From assembly GCA_948567375.1 (NCBI GenBank), contig OX419761.1:54438501-54502500 (forward strand): a DNA stretch of 64,000 bases, in the 5' to 3' direction. Below the pieces are notes generated by a model. That model had not been told where the DNA came from, made no database searches, and was given only the letters and a program-made list of their open reading frames with translations. The position numbers and the translations under genes are program-made. Positions 22,861-33,473 of this stretch are shown here, in pieces (the stretch's first letter is position 1; every line of letters begins with the position of its first letter). The DNA comes from Lunularia cruciata. Taxonomy: Eukaryota > Streptophyta > Marchantiopsida > Lunulariales > Lunulariaceae.

Positions 22861-25662
22861 TGAACGCCATAATAACGTTTACTTTAACGTTCTGTAGATA
22901 GATGGAGTTGCTTCCACTATAGTGTTTGAAAGTGACGGTCATGTCGGTCACTATTTACACAACGATAGTGGAAACAAATTTGAACTAAAATTGGCGTTAG
23001 AGTCACAATCCCCGGCGCAGACAAACTAGGACGGTTTTGGTTTCCCCGACATTCAACTTCGACCAGGCATTCTCGCCAAATAGAAGGAGAACATTTCTTG
23101 TCGATCCTGCACTTATCCAGGATCAAGTTGGGCATACCAAAACAGTATATATATATATATCCAATTTTGCAACATGAAGTAAAGAGCAGCCTTAAGCTTT
23201 TGTTAGATAGGAACAACCACTGATTCATTTGTTGCATGAGTACATGATCAAGGAGGATGAGGAACTGTCCATTTAAAATCTACCTTGAGAAGTTGAGATA
23301 ATATTAAACCTTATTAATCTCTTTTACTTTACGAATATCGAATCAGAATCTAAGAAGTTTCGGTTTCATTTCATACTTGAAGTTCTTTTCATCACATTCT
23401 TCACAAGTTGTATTATTGCTATTTGACCTCAAAGGACGGTAATTTGGGTTTTCCTTCAGTTCGAAGGTAAATGGAGCGCCCTAATACCGATCTGCAACTT
23501 CTGAGAACTAGTCGAGTTGTTGTTTATCTTACCCAAAAACATATTTACATATAACCAATTCAGGGGGAAATGTTCTGCTGGAGCTTGGATTTACTGACCG
23601 GGAAATATTGCATATATTCTGTGTATCGTATCATAGCAGCAGTGATACTGTGCATGATTGCTTGTATCTTAAGAGGAGCTCGGTCCAACTATATGGACGA
23701 GAATCCCTATCCGAACACCCAACATCCTCCCACCCGTACACCGTACCCGGCCTCAGATCTCGCTGGCCGGAAATGGGATCCAGTTCAGAATCGATGGCGT
23801 GTCGCTCTCGTAAGCCTTACATCAGCCAGTTGTCACGATGAATGGGCGGTATATACTGGACCTAGCTGGTCGGGGACTTTGTATCACTTATTACGTGGTG
23901 GGGCTTCAGTTGGTCCCTCTAAACCATCCACTGATTAACGCTTTTTGAGTGAATTTTTTTCTTTTTGCCGATCAAGTTCATTTTAGGTTGTATCGTGTTG
24001 ATTATATTGTAAAATCCATCCCCTACAATATTTTATAGGCTATAAAATGTTCTTCCCGGGGATATTGTACACCATTATTTTAACTATCTGGGGACATTTT
24101 TTAATATTTCTGAAATCTAATGAGGTTACAGTGGAGTAGAAACGTTCACAGATTCTAGGAATCTCAATATTTTTGCATGAGCAACAATATCTGGTTAGTG
24201 GCTTTCCATGCAAAGTCATGCATAAAGAATGCTTGAACACAAAGAAATCCTTGTGTTTTCTAGTTACTTTATTCTTCCACGTTTCAAATATGAGAAACTA
24301 GTACAGTAAATTTATTCATTATTGTAAGATTCCTTTTGTCTTTTAATACCTTGCTAGAGCTAAGTTTTATTTTTATATTCGTCACAGAGCCTAGAGTACT
24401 AATGGTATCTCCTACAAGTAACTACCTTAATGGTCCACTCGGTAGTATGGTAATATATTCTTTTTATAACAAATTTCTTACCATATTTTACTAATTCAAG
24501 ATACTTGATTAGCAAAATTATGCGGTATGTTTCTTGGTTGAGTAAAAGATAAGGTATTATCCAAGAGTTAAGACCACACATGTACTTCACATTAGATATT
24601 ATACTATACAAAATTAGTGTCTTATTATACAACTAAATTTCATTTTTCTAAATGCAAATTATTCTAAAAGACCCCATTATTTTAAACATCTAGATTTACA
24701 ATTTATAATGAAGTAAGAGTACTATGCAGAAGTTTATCTTAAACATGGTAACTCTTACATCCTAAAGTCTAAAATGCAATCAAATTCTAATAAATTATAT
24801 ATATCATTGATTTATACCTTTATGTATTACTAATGAACGAGAGCATCTCATACTCCTTCTCTTATGATCTAGAGGCATTTTACTGATTATGTTACTCTTT
24901 TCCTTGATGAGAGTCTCTTATCATAGTACACTGCACATTAACATAGTAAGGAAAGTACAATTTCTTATTGTGGAATAGTGGACACACTTTTAAGAGATAT
25001 CAAAGAAGTGCCAATAAATTTAATGAGTTGCTTAGGAACATCCTTGCAGATTGACTATTTTGACAAGGTATTTGCAAACCTATGGAGTAAGACTACAATA
25101 TATTAGCAAACCTTTTTATGATTAAACAAGTTTACGATAAAATTGATAACTTTTGTCCATAAGAAAATTATAGGTATAAATTTTATATCAGAAGAGCTTG
25201 GTCATCTTTCAAGAGTGAATAAGTTTTATTCAATTTTCTCTTCTCTTTTGACCTCTAATTTGATATCTCATTCTTTCTTATTCTATAGTGGTATCAAAGC
25301 AAGAATATAATGCATAATAAGGATGTTTTCTTAAACAACAATCATTACTATTTTTTATTTTTTATATATCATTGTTAATAATGAATGATATGTTATTATC
25401 AAAATGCTTAAATAATATCTTTTTTTCATTGTATTCTCAATACTTCCCAACACTACTTATTGGTGGATATATCTTATTCACATATTGAACTTAAATTTTA
25501 CCTTTTCTAATTATAGGGAAGATAATGTTTAATAGTAATTTATTGGCACAAATGAATAATATTATGTATTAAGCCATGCATAATAAATTGAGCATCTTAA
25601 TTAATAATTTGAAGTTAAAACTATACCACAACTAACAAGGTGAATTACATGAATTACCAAGA
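22861..25662. other. AT-rich spacer, no gene seen
   Basis: No recognised gene or repeat apart from the (AT)n run at 23145-23160. The plus frame 23570-23938 (122 codons) has one hydrophobic stretch (YRIIAAVILCMIACIL) but no known domain and no splice context, so it is not called. Confidence 0.5.
23145..23160. repeat. (AT)n microsatellite
   Basis: Eight AT/TA repeats following CAAAACAG. No further structure. Confidence 0.8.
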
Positions 25663-25790
25663 TGATTATGTCACTATTAAATATTCTTGGCTTTACAAAG
25701 CACATATTTGTTTTCTCTTGTTATATTTTTAACAAGAGAAAACAAATATGTGCTTTGTAAAGCCAATAATATTTAATAGTGACATAATCA
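25663..25790. repeat. Near-perfect palindrome, 61-bp arms, 6-bp loop
   Basis: The left arm 25663-25723 (starts TGATTATGTCACTATTAAAT) is the exact reverse complement of the right arm 25730-25790 except for one position (C versus A in ATATT[C/A]TTGG). The loop is TATTTT. Transcribed from either strand it would fold into a long hairpin RNA. No terminal repeats, target duplication or coding sequence are seen. The very low divergence suggests a recent origin or ongoing arm homogenisation. Confidence 0.95.
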
Positions 25791-26288
25791 CAGTAGCAAC
25801 TACAAATATCTTGTTCAGTTTGATTGATATTCAATACCACTAACATATAAGATATTGATAAAAAAATTCCTATTGTTCTGAAGTCAACTAAACATTCATG
25901 AAAAATCTTGATGGAAGTAATAATCCTTATTGTTTTAGATTACGAGTCTAATAGAAATATAATACTCCAATTTGGGTTTATCTATGCAACATAATATTAT
26001 CGATGATGGTGTCTTGTAGAGTTAACGTAGATAGTTTATGGAAAGTTATATCACATAAGTCCAAATCATGTGATATAACTTTTTGATTTATATAAATCAT
26101 TAAAAATCTATGATAGACTAGCATTATATTTCATGAGTTGAAACTTTGTATAAAAAGGAAAAGGTCATAAACTTACAAAACTAAAATAAGCTATGTAGAT
26201 GGTTGAGGGATTTAACTCTATTTACTTTCAATACATGTGAATCTCTAATCTTAACAAGAAATGTTGGACTTTTATATACAAGGAACTA

Positions 26289-26983
26289 TGTCATGCGTAT
26301 ATACATTGCTACACAACATACATTGATGTCAACATCATACATTGATGTCAACATCATACATTGTCAACATCATACACTATACACACATAGCTCACACATA
26401 AGTCATACATAGACTCTAAAGTGCAACAATAAATTAGTTTGTTTACACCACTCAAATCAACTCAACTCAGATCAGTACTTGATTTGTCACTCTATAAACT
26501 GCCAACAACTAGGCACTGATTACAATCAAGCCACACCCACTCTAGCTAAGAGAATCCAGGTGATGCTTGCCGGTATCCACCATAACCAGGAACTTGAAGG
26601 CTCAACATCAGAGAAGTGAGCTCTCTAGAGCTGCACTTGAAAAGTATACCCTTAGACTCAAGCTAGGTCTAAAACCCGAATGGTTTTGCTAACGGCACAC
26701 CCAATGGTGCAAATAGTGCAAAGTGATGGTAGGCTCCATCATGAAGTTAGTACCCCAAACACAAAATCTGACCATCGGAAAGTAGTCTACGAGTAACTAC
26801 TAAAATACCTCTAACCACTATCATTGCAACTCCAATGTCCAAGCAATCTAGATGTGACACTACAAATGGCATGATAACTATTGTGTGTATATATATTGCT
26901 ACACAACATACATCGCTATCAATATCATACACTATAGACACATAGCTCACACATAAGTCATACATAGACTCTAAAGTGCCACA
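26289..26983 (-). repeat. 3' terminal B1-A2-B2 repeats of element K
   Basis: Left to right on the plus strand: B2 (26289-26428), A2 (26429-26876), a two-base AC spacer, B1 (26879-26983). B1 and B2 share a block containing CTATAGTGTATGAT-like text and GCACTTTAGAGTCTATGTAT (minus strand). A2 matches the 5' repeat A1 at 45696-46133. B2 has an extra short tandem array (CATTGATGTCAACATCATA, about 2.7 copies, 26330-26375). B1 sits right after a purine tract (AGCTAGGGGAG on the minus strand). Confidence 0.85.
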
Positions 26984-28882
26984 ATTGCTCCCCTAGCTGG
27001 CGGTTAGGTCCCTCTAACTTCAAATAGCCATCTACTCCAAGTATATGGTATACCCTATGCTCGGCAAAGATTAGGAGGCCGGGTGCTATCTAGCCCCATC
27101 GTTAGTCGCTTGTCTACAATCTATACCATATAAAGGATGAACTAGCTATAGGTCAAGTACATCTAGGACATAACCACTATCCTTGAGGAACCACCATGAG
27201 GAGAGGAGTTGTGCATGCCGTATGCCATCCTCTCAAACAACTATCACACACTAACATAGTAGCAACTCCACCAAAAGAGCCACACAACATACACCTCAAG
27301 CCTGCACATACAAGTCTCAAGCTGGGGTCTATAGTACCATCAATGTTTGGGAGGTGGCATGGTGCACAATTGCGCACATGATCCTTCCAAACAACTCCAT
27401 CACGTCCTTCCAACACAAGGACTCCAAATAGCAAAACCTCATGCACTCTCAAGATAGTGTGGCCTATAGAAACATCAAGTGTTGTTGATGCTATCTATTG
27501 TAGATATACATAGTCTCCTGGATGAAATTGACGGATCAAGGGTCTATAACCTCCTCCTCAAATAGTAGCATAACGTAAGGTATCTCTATGTTGAGCAATT
27601 GCCAAGTTCTCAAAGGCCATTGGCATCACTCTCCAAAAGATCTCTACCCATTGAGAACATGTGCTCATCCATACATCTAGATCATCCAAGTCCAAAACTA
27701 CAATAGCATCTTAGCAAATAGCTGTAGGTAAATTTGGCTCTTGTTCATAGAGTAGAAAGTATGGAGAGAAGGATGCTAAGGAGGCTTGCCAACTGAACCA
27801 ATAGCCCATGGCCAACCAAGGTAACTAGAGATCCCAATCTCCCAAGTGGCCTCTATGCAAACCATACTTTTGTAATCCTCTCTTCATTGTTCAAACCACT
27901 CTCTCTGCTAAGCCATCTGCCTTAGGGTGATCTTGCGAGGTAGTATAATGATCAATCAAACCCTTATCACACAAGACCTAAAACTCTCCCAAGAACTTTG
28001 TACCTTGATCAAACAAAACCTTAGTTGGTGCACCAAAATGACTAAGAACCCAATCTAGGAACGAGTAAGCCATCCCTTCATTGGACTTGTTAGGAAGTGC
28101 TACCAACTCAATCCACTCGGAGAAGTGCTCCACCATCACCAAAACATATCGATGATTTCTCACAGTCAATGGTAAAGGTCCAACAAAGTCCAAACTACAG
28201 TGGTAACCCAATCCCATGATAGGTAATGGGTGCAACTATGGCGTATGAGCATTAAATGATGCTCTAACTTGGTCACAAACCACACACCTAACAACAAACT
28301 ACTGTACATCAATCTACATACCGTGCACCAATAATGACTCTAGAGTAAGCTATATGTACGCTTTACTCCAAAATGTCCTAGCTCCTCATGAGCATGACGG
28401 ACCAATTGTAGTCTCTAAGATGGAAGTGGTACTACTCTCACTCTATCATCCTCCCATACACGCAAAAGGTGTCTACCCTCCAATATGAATTGTCTGGCTT
28501 GTTGAAGAACACGGTCTCTCTCCTTGGCTCCAACTATGCCACCCACAACACCAGGGCAAAGATAGTCCATCACTAAGACATCATCATGAATGTCCCGCTA
28601 AATTGTACCAATATCTTCACTCTCTGGGTCTGTGGCCTCAATCACTCCTCATGTATGTACTACCAAAGTCTCAAAAAATATACATAAAAAAGCAGATGCA
28701 TGCCAACCTGGCACCATCTCCTCATCTGAGTCATCATGCCAATGTGCTCTGGTCTGATCATACTGGCTAGGACATGGGTTTCTACTCAACCCATTTGCAT
28801 CACGGTTCACCACTCCAGGTCCATGAACAACCATGAAATCATGCTCCTATAAAATCAGATCCCATTGTGCAAGCTTCCCTAA
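26984..28882 (-). pseudogene. RNase H end, integrase and PHD finger of element K
   Basis: From the J junction leftwards: RNase H tail (VVHGPGVVNRDANGLSRNP at about 28830-28770), integrase zinc finger (about 28420-28250), integrase core 28235-27978 (YHCSLDFVGPL; second Asp kept in VLFDQGTKF), and the C-terminal piece 27452-27177 with KDHVRNCAPCHLPNIDGT followed by a PHD finger (CMLC, CDSC, GWHTAC). The final CPKC of the PHD is beyond a break. Several stops and frame changes occur. Confidence 0.85.
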
Positions 28883-28886
28883 AAGC

Positions 28887-29338
28887 TGTCACGCCATTTG
28901 TAGTTCCGCATCTAGTTGCTCGGACATTGGAGTTCTAGTGATAGTAGTTAGAGTTATTCTAGTAGTTTCTCAGGGACTACTTTCCGACAGTCTGATTTGG
29001 TGTTCGGGGTACTGACTTCACGGTGGGGCCCACCGTCACTTTGCACCGTTTGCACCGTCGAGTGTGCCGTCAGCGGGACCGTTAGGGTTCCAGTGCTAGC
29101 TCGAGTCCAAGGGGGTATAGTTTCAAAGTGAGCTCCAGAGAGCTCACTTCTCTGATGTTGAGCCTTCGAGTTCCTGGCTATGGTGGACAGAGGCCGGCGA
29201 GCATCACTTGGATTCTCTATGCTTGAGTGGGTGTGGCTTGATTGTAATCAGTGCCCAGTTGTTGGCAGTTTATAGAGTGACAGATCAAGTATTGATCTGA
29301 GTTGAGTTGAGTGGAGAATGTTAAGCAATCTGATTACA
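28887..29338 (+). repeat. A1: 5' terminal repeat of element J
   Basis: It starts TGTCACGCCATTTGTAG and ends CTGATTACA. The matching copy A2 is at 38248-38690. It is followed directly by the leader (TCAAAGAAGTGAAGTC), not by a B repeat, and no plant tRNA primer site is recognisable after it. Confidence 0.88.
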
Positions 29339-30683
29339 TCAAAGAAGTGAAGTCAGGGGGAAATTGGGTGCAGGAATGTTGAGTGTTGGTGGTATCTCCA
29401 AGCTCGGTGGATCGTGGTAGCTCGATTCAAGTTCTGGGTTTCCCTAGTGTGTAGAAGCTCGTTCAGTTGATGCAGATTTGGCAGTTAGGCGGACGGTGTG
29501 CGGAAGCGCTGGCCAAATTTGGAGCAAAGAAGGAGCAATTTTTGAGCAATGTTGTGATTTTGAGCTCAGGAGGTGAAGGCAAGACCAATCTGCTACGAGT
29601 TGGGCTCAGAAAGTGAAATTGAAGGTGGAGTTGGGAAGCTCTTCTCATGAAATTGTGATTTGGAAAAACCCGTTTTGTCAATTTGGCTCGAGTGGAAAGT
29701 TAGCGGGGGATTTGGCGGACATTCATCTTTAGGGTTTACGTCAGATTTTACGTCAGATTTTGGGTCAGAATTGGAGGAGTTTTTCTGTTTGGCCAGATTT
29801 GGAGAAGTTTCGCTAGTTTGGAGGAGTTTCACAGATTTGGAGAAGTTTCGCCAATTTTGGAGGAGTTTCGAAGTGGCAACAAGAAAGGCCTCATTTGGCT
29901 GAATTTCGGCGTCTCGAGGCTTCAAGGCATAGGGCTATGAGAGGCTACGAAGGCCTAGAAGGGCCAAAAGGGCCAGCAAGCCAGCTTGCTCGCGTGAGGC
30001 TAGCTAGTTTAGAGTAGATCTTGGTCATTGGTTGGCAACTTCTGCCTTTCCTGCTAAATTGTGCGCAACAGGGTTTGACCCCTAGATCTCTTGTTCCTAG
30101 ACTGGTGCCCTAGCCAACTGGTCCACCCTCACTTGTTGTCATAGTGACTATGCCACTGTTATCTATACACATGTAGCTTTGGCTAGGAGAGGCAGTTTGA
30201 TCCCATTCTTGGTGATCCTGGTAGCTTAGGACTTAGATATAAACTACTCTTATGTCAAATGCCAAATGGTGGCAGAGTCAATCCCGTGTTGTGTTATGAG
30301 ATGGAGGGTTTTTGTTTAGATTTCTTGTGAGTGGATCCCCTCCATTCTCTGCTTCCTGTTTGTGCACCACATTTGTGTGAGGTGCCCTGACTTTTGAGCG
30401 TTGGTGCTCTGGTGTGCTCTTGGTGGTGAGGCTGGAGTGATGACCAGTCAGACTACCTTTGTTTCTCTCCGGTGAGGCAGGAAGTGATGACTTGCAGACC
30501 GTGAGAGTGCGTGTTATGATGGCAGGTTACAGGTTGCCCTTCCCCTAGTGTAGTTATCTCAGTTAGAGTTACATTAGTGGGTGGTGTTTAGTTGGTGTTG
30601 GCACGCGGTGGTGTTGGCACTTGGTGGGGTACTTGCGGTTGCAGTTGGTAGTTCGGGTTTGTTGGTGTGGTTGCTTGGTCACG
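29339..30683 (+). other. Untranslated leader of element J
   Basis: 1.3 kb without a long frame, similar to the leaders of K and I. It contains short tandem repeats at 29739-29875 (a doubled TTACGTCAGATT, then about four 22-24 bp units built on TTTGGAGRAGTTTCRC) and an antisense tRNA-derived segment at 30068-30127. It may hold packaging or translation-control elements; none can be named. Confidence 0.65.
30068..30127 (-). other. tRNA-derived (SINE-like) segment in the leader of J
   Basis: On the minus strand an A-box-like TGGACCAGTTGGCTAGGGC is followed about 40 bases later by a B-box-like GGGGTCAAACCC, at the spacing found in tRNA genes. Both boxes deviate from consensus, and no clean acceptor stem pairs, so it is not a working tRNA gene. 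It is antisense to element J. Counterparts exist in K (44937-44998) and I (59005-59066). Confidence 0.6.
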
Positions 30684-32399
30684 ACGGAGTTCTTTGGAGA
30701 TTCTAGAGGAGTTAGCCCTGCAGTACGCAGTGGGTTTACTCGGAGTGGTGCTCGGTATCAGCCTGTATCTCAGGTCCCAGTGAGGGAGGAGATTGACTCT
30801 GAGTTGGAGTTTGACACAGGAGCTGATTTAGTTGAGAGTGCACTTGGTGTGTCCGCACCATTGTTGTGGGACATGGACGAGATTTATGGGGCCTCCAAAA
30901 GCCCTAGGTGTTACTCTGGTACAGTGGGTACCATTGAGTTGGATGACTTCATCTAGGAGTTTGACAGTTGGTGTGATCTGCAGCAGATGCGGAACCCGAC
31001 TTTGTTCACACCTTTCATGGCATGGAAGGGGTTGTTTTAGCATCTAGAGGGTCCACCGATGGATGACTACCATGAGTTCAAGAGGGCTCATTTGGAGGAG
31101 ATTGAGTTATGGAGACAGTATTGGTCTCCACACTATGTCTCCATCACTTCAGGTTCGGTGGCCAGGAGTAGATCGGCTGTACCTATGAGTTCTAGCTTGA
31201 GTAGTGTTGGTGGAGCTAGTGGAGGTGCACTAGTTGGAGATAGTGCTACTACGAGTGGAGGTACCGCTGCAGGAGGTGGTGTGGTACCGGAGTTTAACCC
31301 CATGGTGGAGTTCTTCCTATGTTTGAGGTAGAACTACCAAGGAGTGCGGATTGACAAGCTGAGGAGCTTGCAGGAGTTCCAGCGGAAGGCTGGAGAGAGC
31401 CTACGCGAGGCATATACTCGCATGAGGCGGCTGATCAATTTCACTCAGGGAGTTACTGAGGCCCAGGCAGTCCAGTTTTGGTATGGGATATTGGATAGGG
31501 AGTTGCGACGTAGAGTTCATGATGCTATGTTGTTGCAGGCTACTTCGCCCACTTTGGCAGTAGTCTTTGGTTTGGCTTAGCGTATTGAGCTCAACATGGT
31601 GGAAGAGAGAGTGGTGACATCTGGATTTGGTAGGGAGACCTCATCCACGGCTGTGACTTCTTCTAGAGTGCAGCAGAGTGCACCACGCCCAGTTGGTTTT
31701 TGAGGACAAGGTGGACAGCCCAGATCCTATAGAGCGAGTGGAGGGCCTAGTGGAGTTAGACCCTTACCCTCATTTTCGGGTCAGCAGCAGCCAGTGAGTG
31801 GTGGTGTTGCTTGTTGGACTTGTGGTGGACCTCACCATAGGAGAGAGTGTACTCAGGGCAGCGGACCTAATACCTCTGGTGCATCACAGCCAGCACAGAG
31901 GCAGTGTGAGCATTGCCACAGATTTGGTCACACTAGTGACTGGTGTTTTGACCTACACCTTGAGTTACGGAGTGGTAGGGCTGCTATGGCAGGTAGTAGA
32001 GGAGCTCCAATTCATGGAGGACGAGGTGGTAGAGGTGGTGGTAGAGGATCTACACCTAGTAGAGGTGCAGTACCTGCCCTTACTTTTGACACAGCTATGG
32101 CTACTCGGATTGAGCAGTTGGAGCAGAGATTGGCTAGTATGGCTATTGCTCAGAGGAGATCAGATTCGGGTGCTGGGGCTTCCACCTCATATGCTGGTGA
32201 TAGAGATGCTTTGGACTTCATGTGCGGAGTAGCACAGGTGGATGCATCTGCAGTAGTGACTAGGAGTGTAGTACGTGCTCTAGAGCCTAGAGGAGCATCA
32301 GTGGAGTTGGACCCACAGAGAGGAGAGGTTGGGAGACAAGTCAGACTTCCCCAATCTTTCATGCTATCTGAGGCATTGCAGATGACATCCATGGTTTAG
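30684..32399 (+). pseudogene. Gag of element J (capsid and two zinc knuckles)
   Basis: The frame opens at the codon matching the K start (ATG in K, ACG here at 30684) and runs in one phase with stops at 30954, 31038, 31329, 31578, 31701 and 32397. The capsid-type region is at about 31050-31600 (EIELWRQYWSPHYV; LRSLQEFQRKAGESLREAYTR). Two zinc knuckles follow at about 31815-31955: CWTCGGPHHRREC and CEHCHRFGHTSDWC, the second an exact CX2CX4HX4C. A Gly/Arg-rich stretch follows (GGRGGRGGGRG, about 32015). Gag packages the RNA in the virus-like particle. Confidence 0.85.
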
Positions 32400-33470
32400 A
32401 CGGTTCCTAGACGTCCTAGTGTAGGTGTGGTAGGTGGTGATGGAGTACATGATGGACTACCTACTAGTCAGCCACCTGCTACTACACAGATTGAGTCTAG
32501 CATGATGTTGGGGGCGGCTCAGCTGATTATGCGGCATCCTTTGTTTTCAGCCAGTGACATGTTTACATTGGGAGTTGACCCAGCCCCAGTGTTCCGGTTG
32601 GCTGCCACGTTGTGTGAGAGTAGGGATGGTGCAGTTCCTACTACTAGAGCAGAGGTGGTTGGTAGTGGAGCTGACTTGGTTGAGGAGCATGGGATCCGTT
32701 CAGCGAACAATGGTTTATGGCAGGCAGCAGCGGCTAGACTAGAGGAGTTGCCAGCTAGACCGGCCTTTGAGAGAGCACGTTTTACACCTGGTGTTGTCCT
32801 ATTGGATAACCAGAGGGGGATTTTTTGTTTGGTAGGACCTTCAGGGAAGGTCTATACACCGCAGAGAGTCTTGTTAGACTCTGGTGCGCAGCCCCTTATG
32901 TTGGGGAAGGTTGCAATTGTCGGTCTGGAGTTACGAAAGACCGATGTGGAGAGGTGTCCATTTCAGATCCAGACATCTCTAGGTGGTGGTTCGACACAGT
33001 ACATCATACATGGAGAGCTTTTTGTCCAGGTTCAGCCTGGTCATCCAACTGATAGCTTGGTGGTGAGAGCTCAGGCTATTGCGACGATAGCTGAGTCATA
33101 TGATGTGCTAGTTGGGGGAGCAGTGTTATACCCTATGGGTTTCAGCATTGACTATTGGGAGGAGACAACCTCTTATGGACCTGGTTGGCAGTCTGGTGAG
33201 GGACGGGTATGTCGCCTACCAGTACGCTTCAGTAGTGGCAGTCTTGGCTCACTACAGTCCGAGACGATGGCAGCATCAGTTTTGGCTTTCAGCGGTGCAG
33301 TCACTTGGCTTGGTGACTTGTTGGAGGGGAACGCCCATGCAGAGGATACTCCAGTACCAGAGGAGATCACTCGGCTTTGGAGTACGAGTGAGATTGTTCC
33401 ATCCACCTTGGATGTTCCATTGTGGAGTTCAGAGGAGGCATTGCAGCAGCATGCATATTAGTTGGTGCAG
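32400..33470 (+). pseudogene. Aspartic protease of element J
   Basis: In the same frame as gag. The active site reads VLLDSGAQPLMLGK at about 32865-32905, an intact D-S-G motif with a following hydrophobic flap region, and the second conserved block YDVLVGGAVLYPMGFSIDYW is at about 33100-33160. It is bounded by stops at 32397, 33459 and 33471 and uninterrupted for 344 codons from 32427. It would cleave the polyprotein. In K the same site reads LLDFDA (inactive). Confidence 0.85.
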
Positions 33471-33473
33471 TAG

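Noticed and set aside
23570-23938. 122-codon frame with one hydrophobic segment
   Set aside because: No recognisable domain, no homologous copy in the window, and surrounding DNA is spacer-like.
26330-26375. CRISPR-like direct repeats
   Set aside because: About 20-bp units directly abut with no spacers; this is a small tandem array inside the B2 repeat of element K in a plant genome.
30068-30127. Functional tRNA gene
   Set aside because: Both promoter boxes deviate, no acceptor stem pairs well, and it recurs as part of a retroelement leader.
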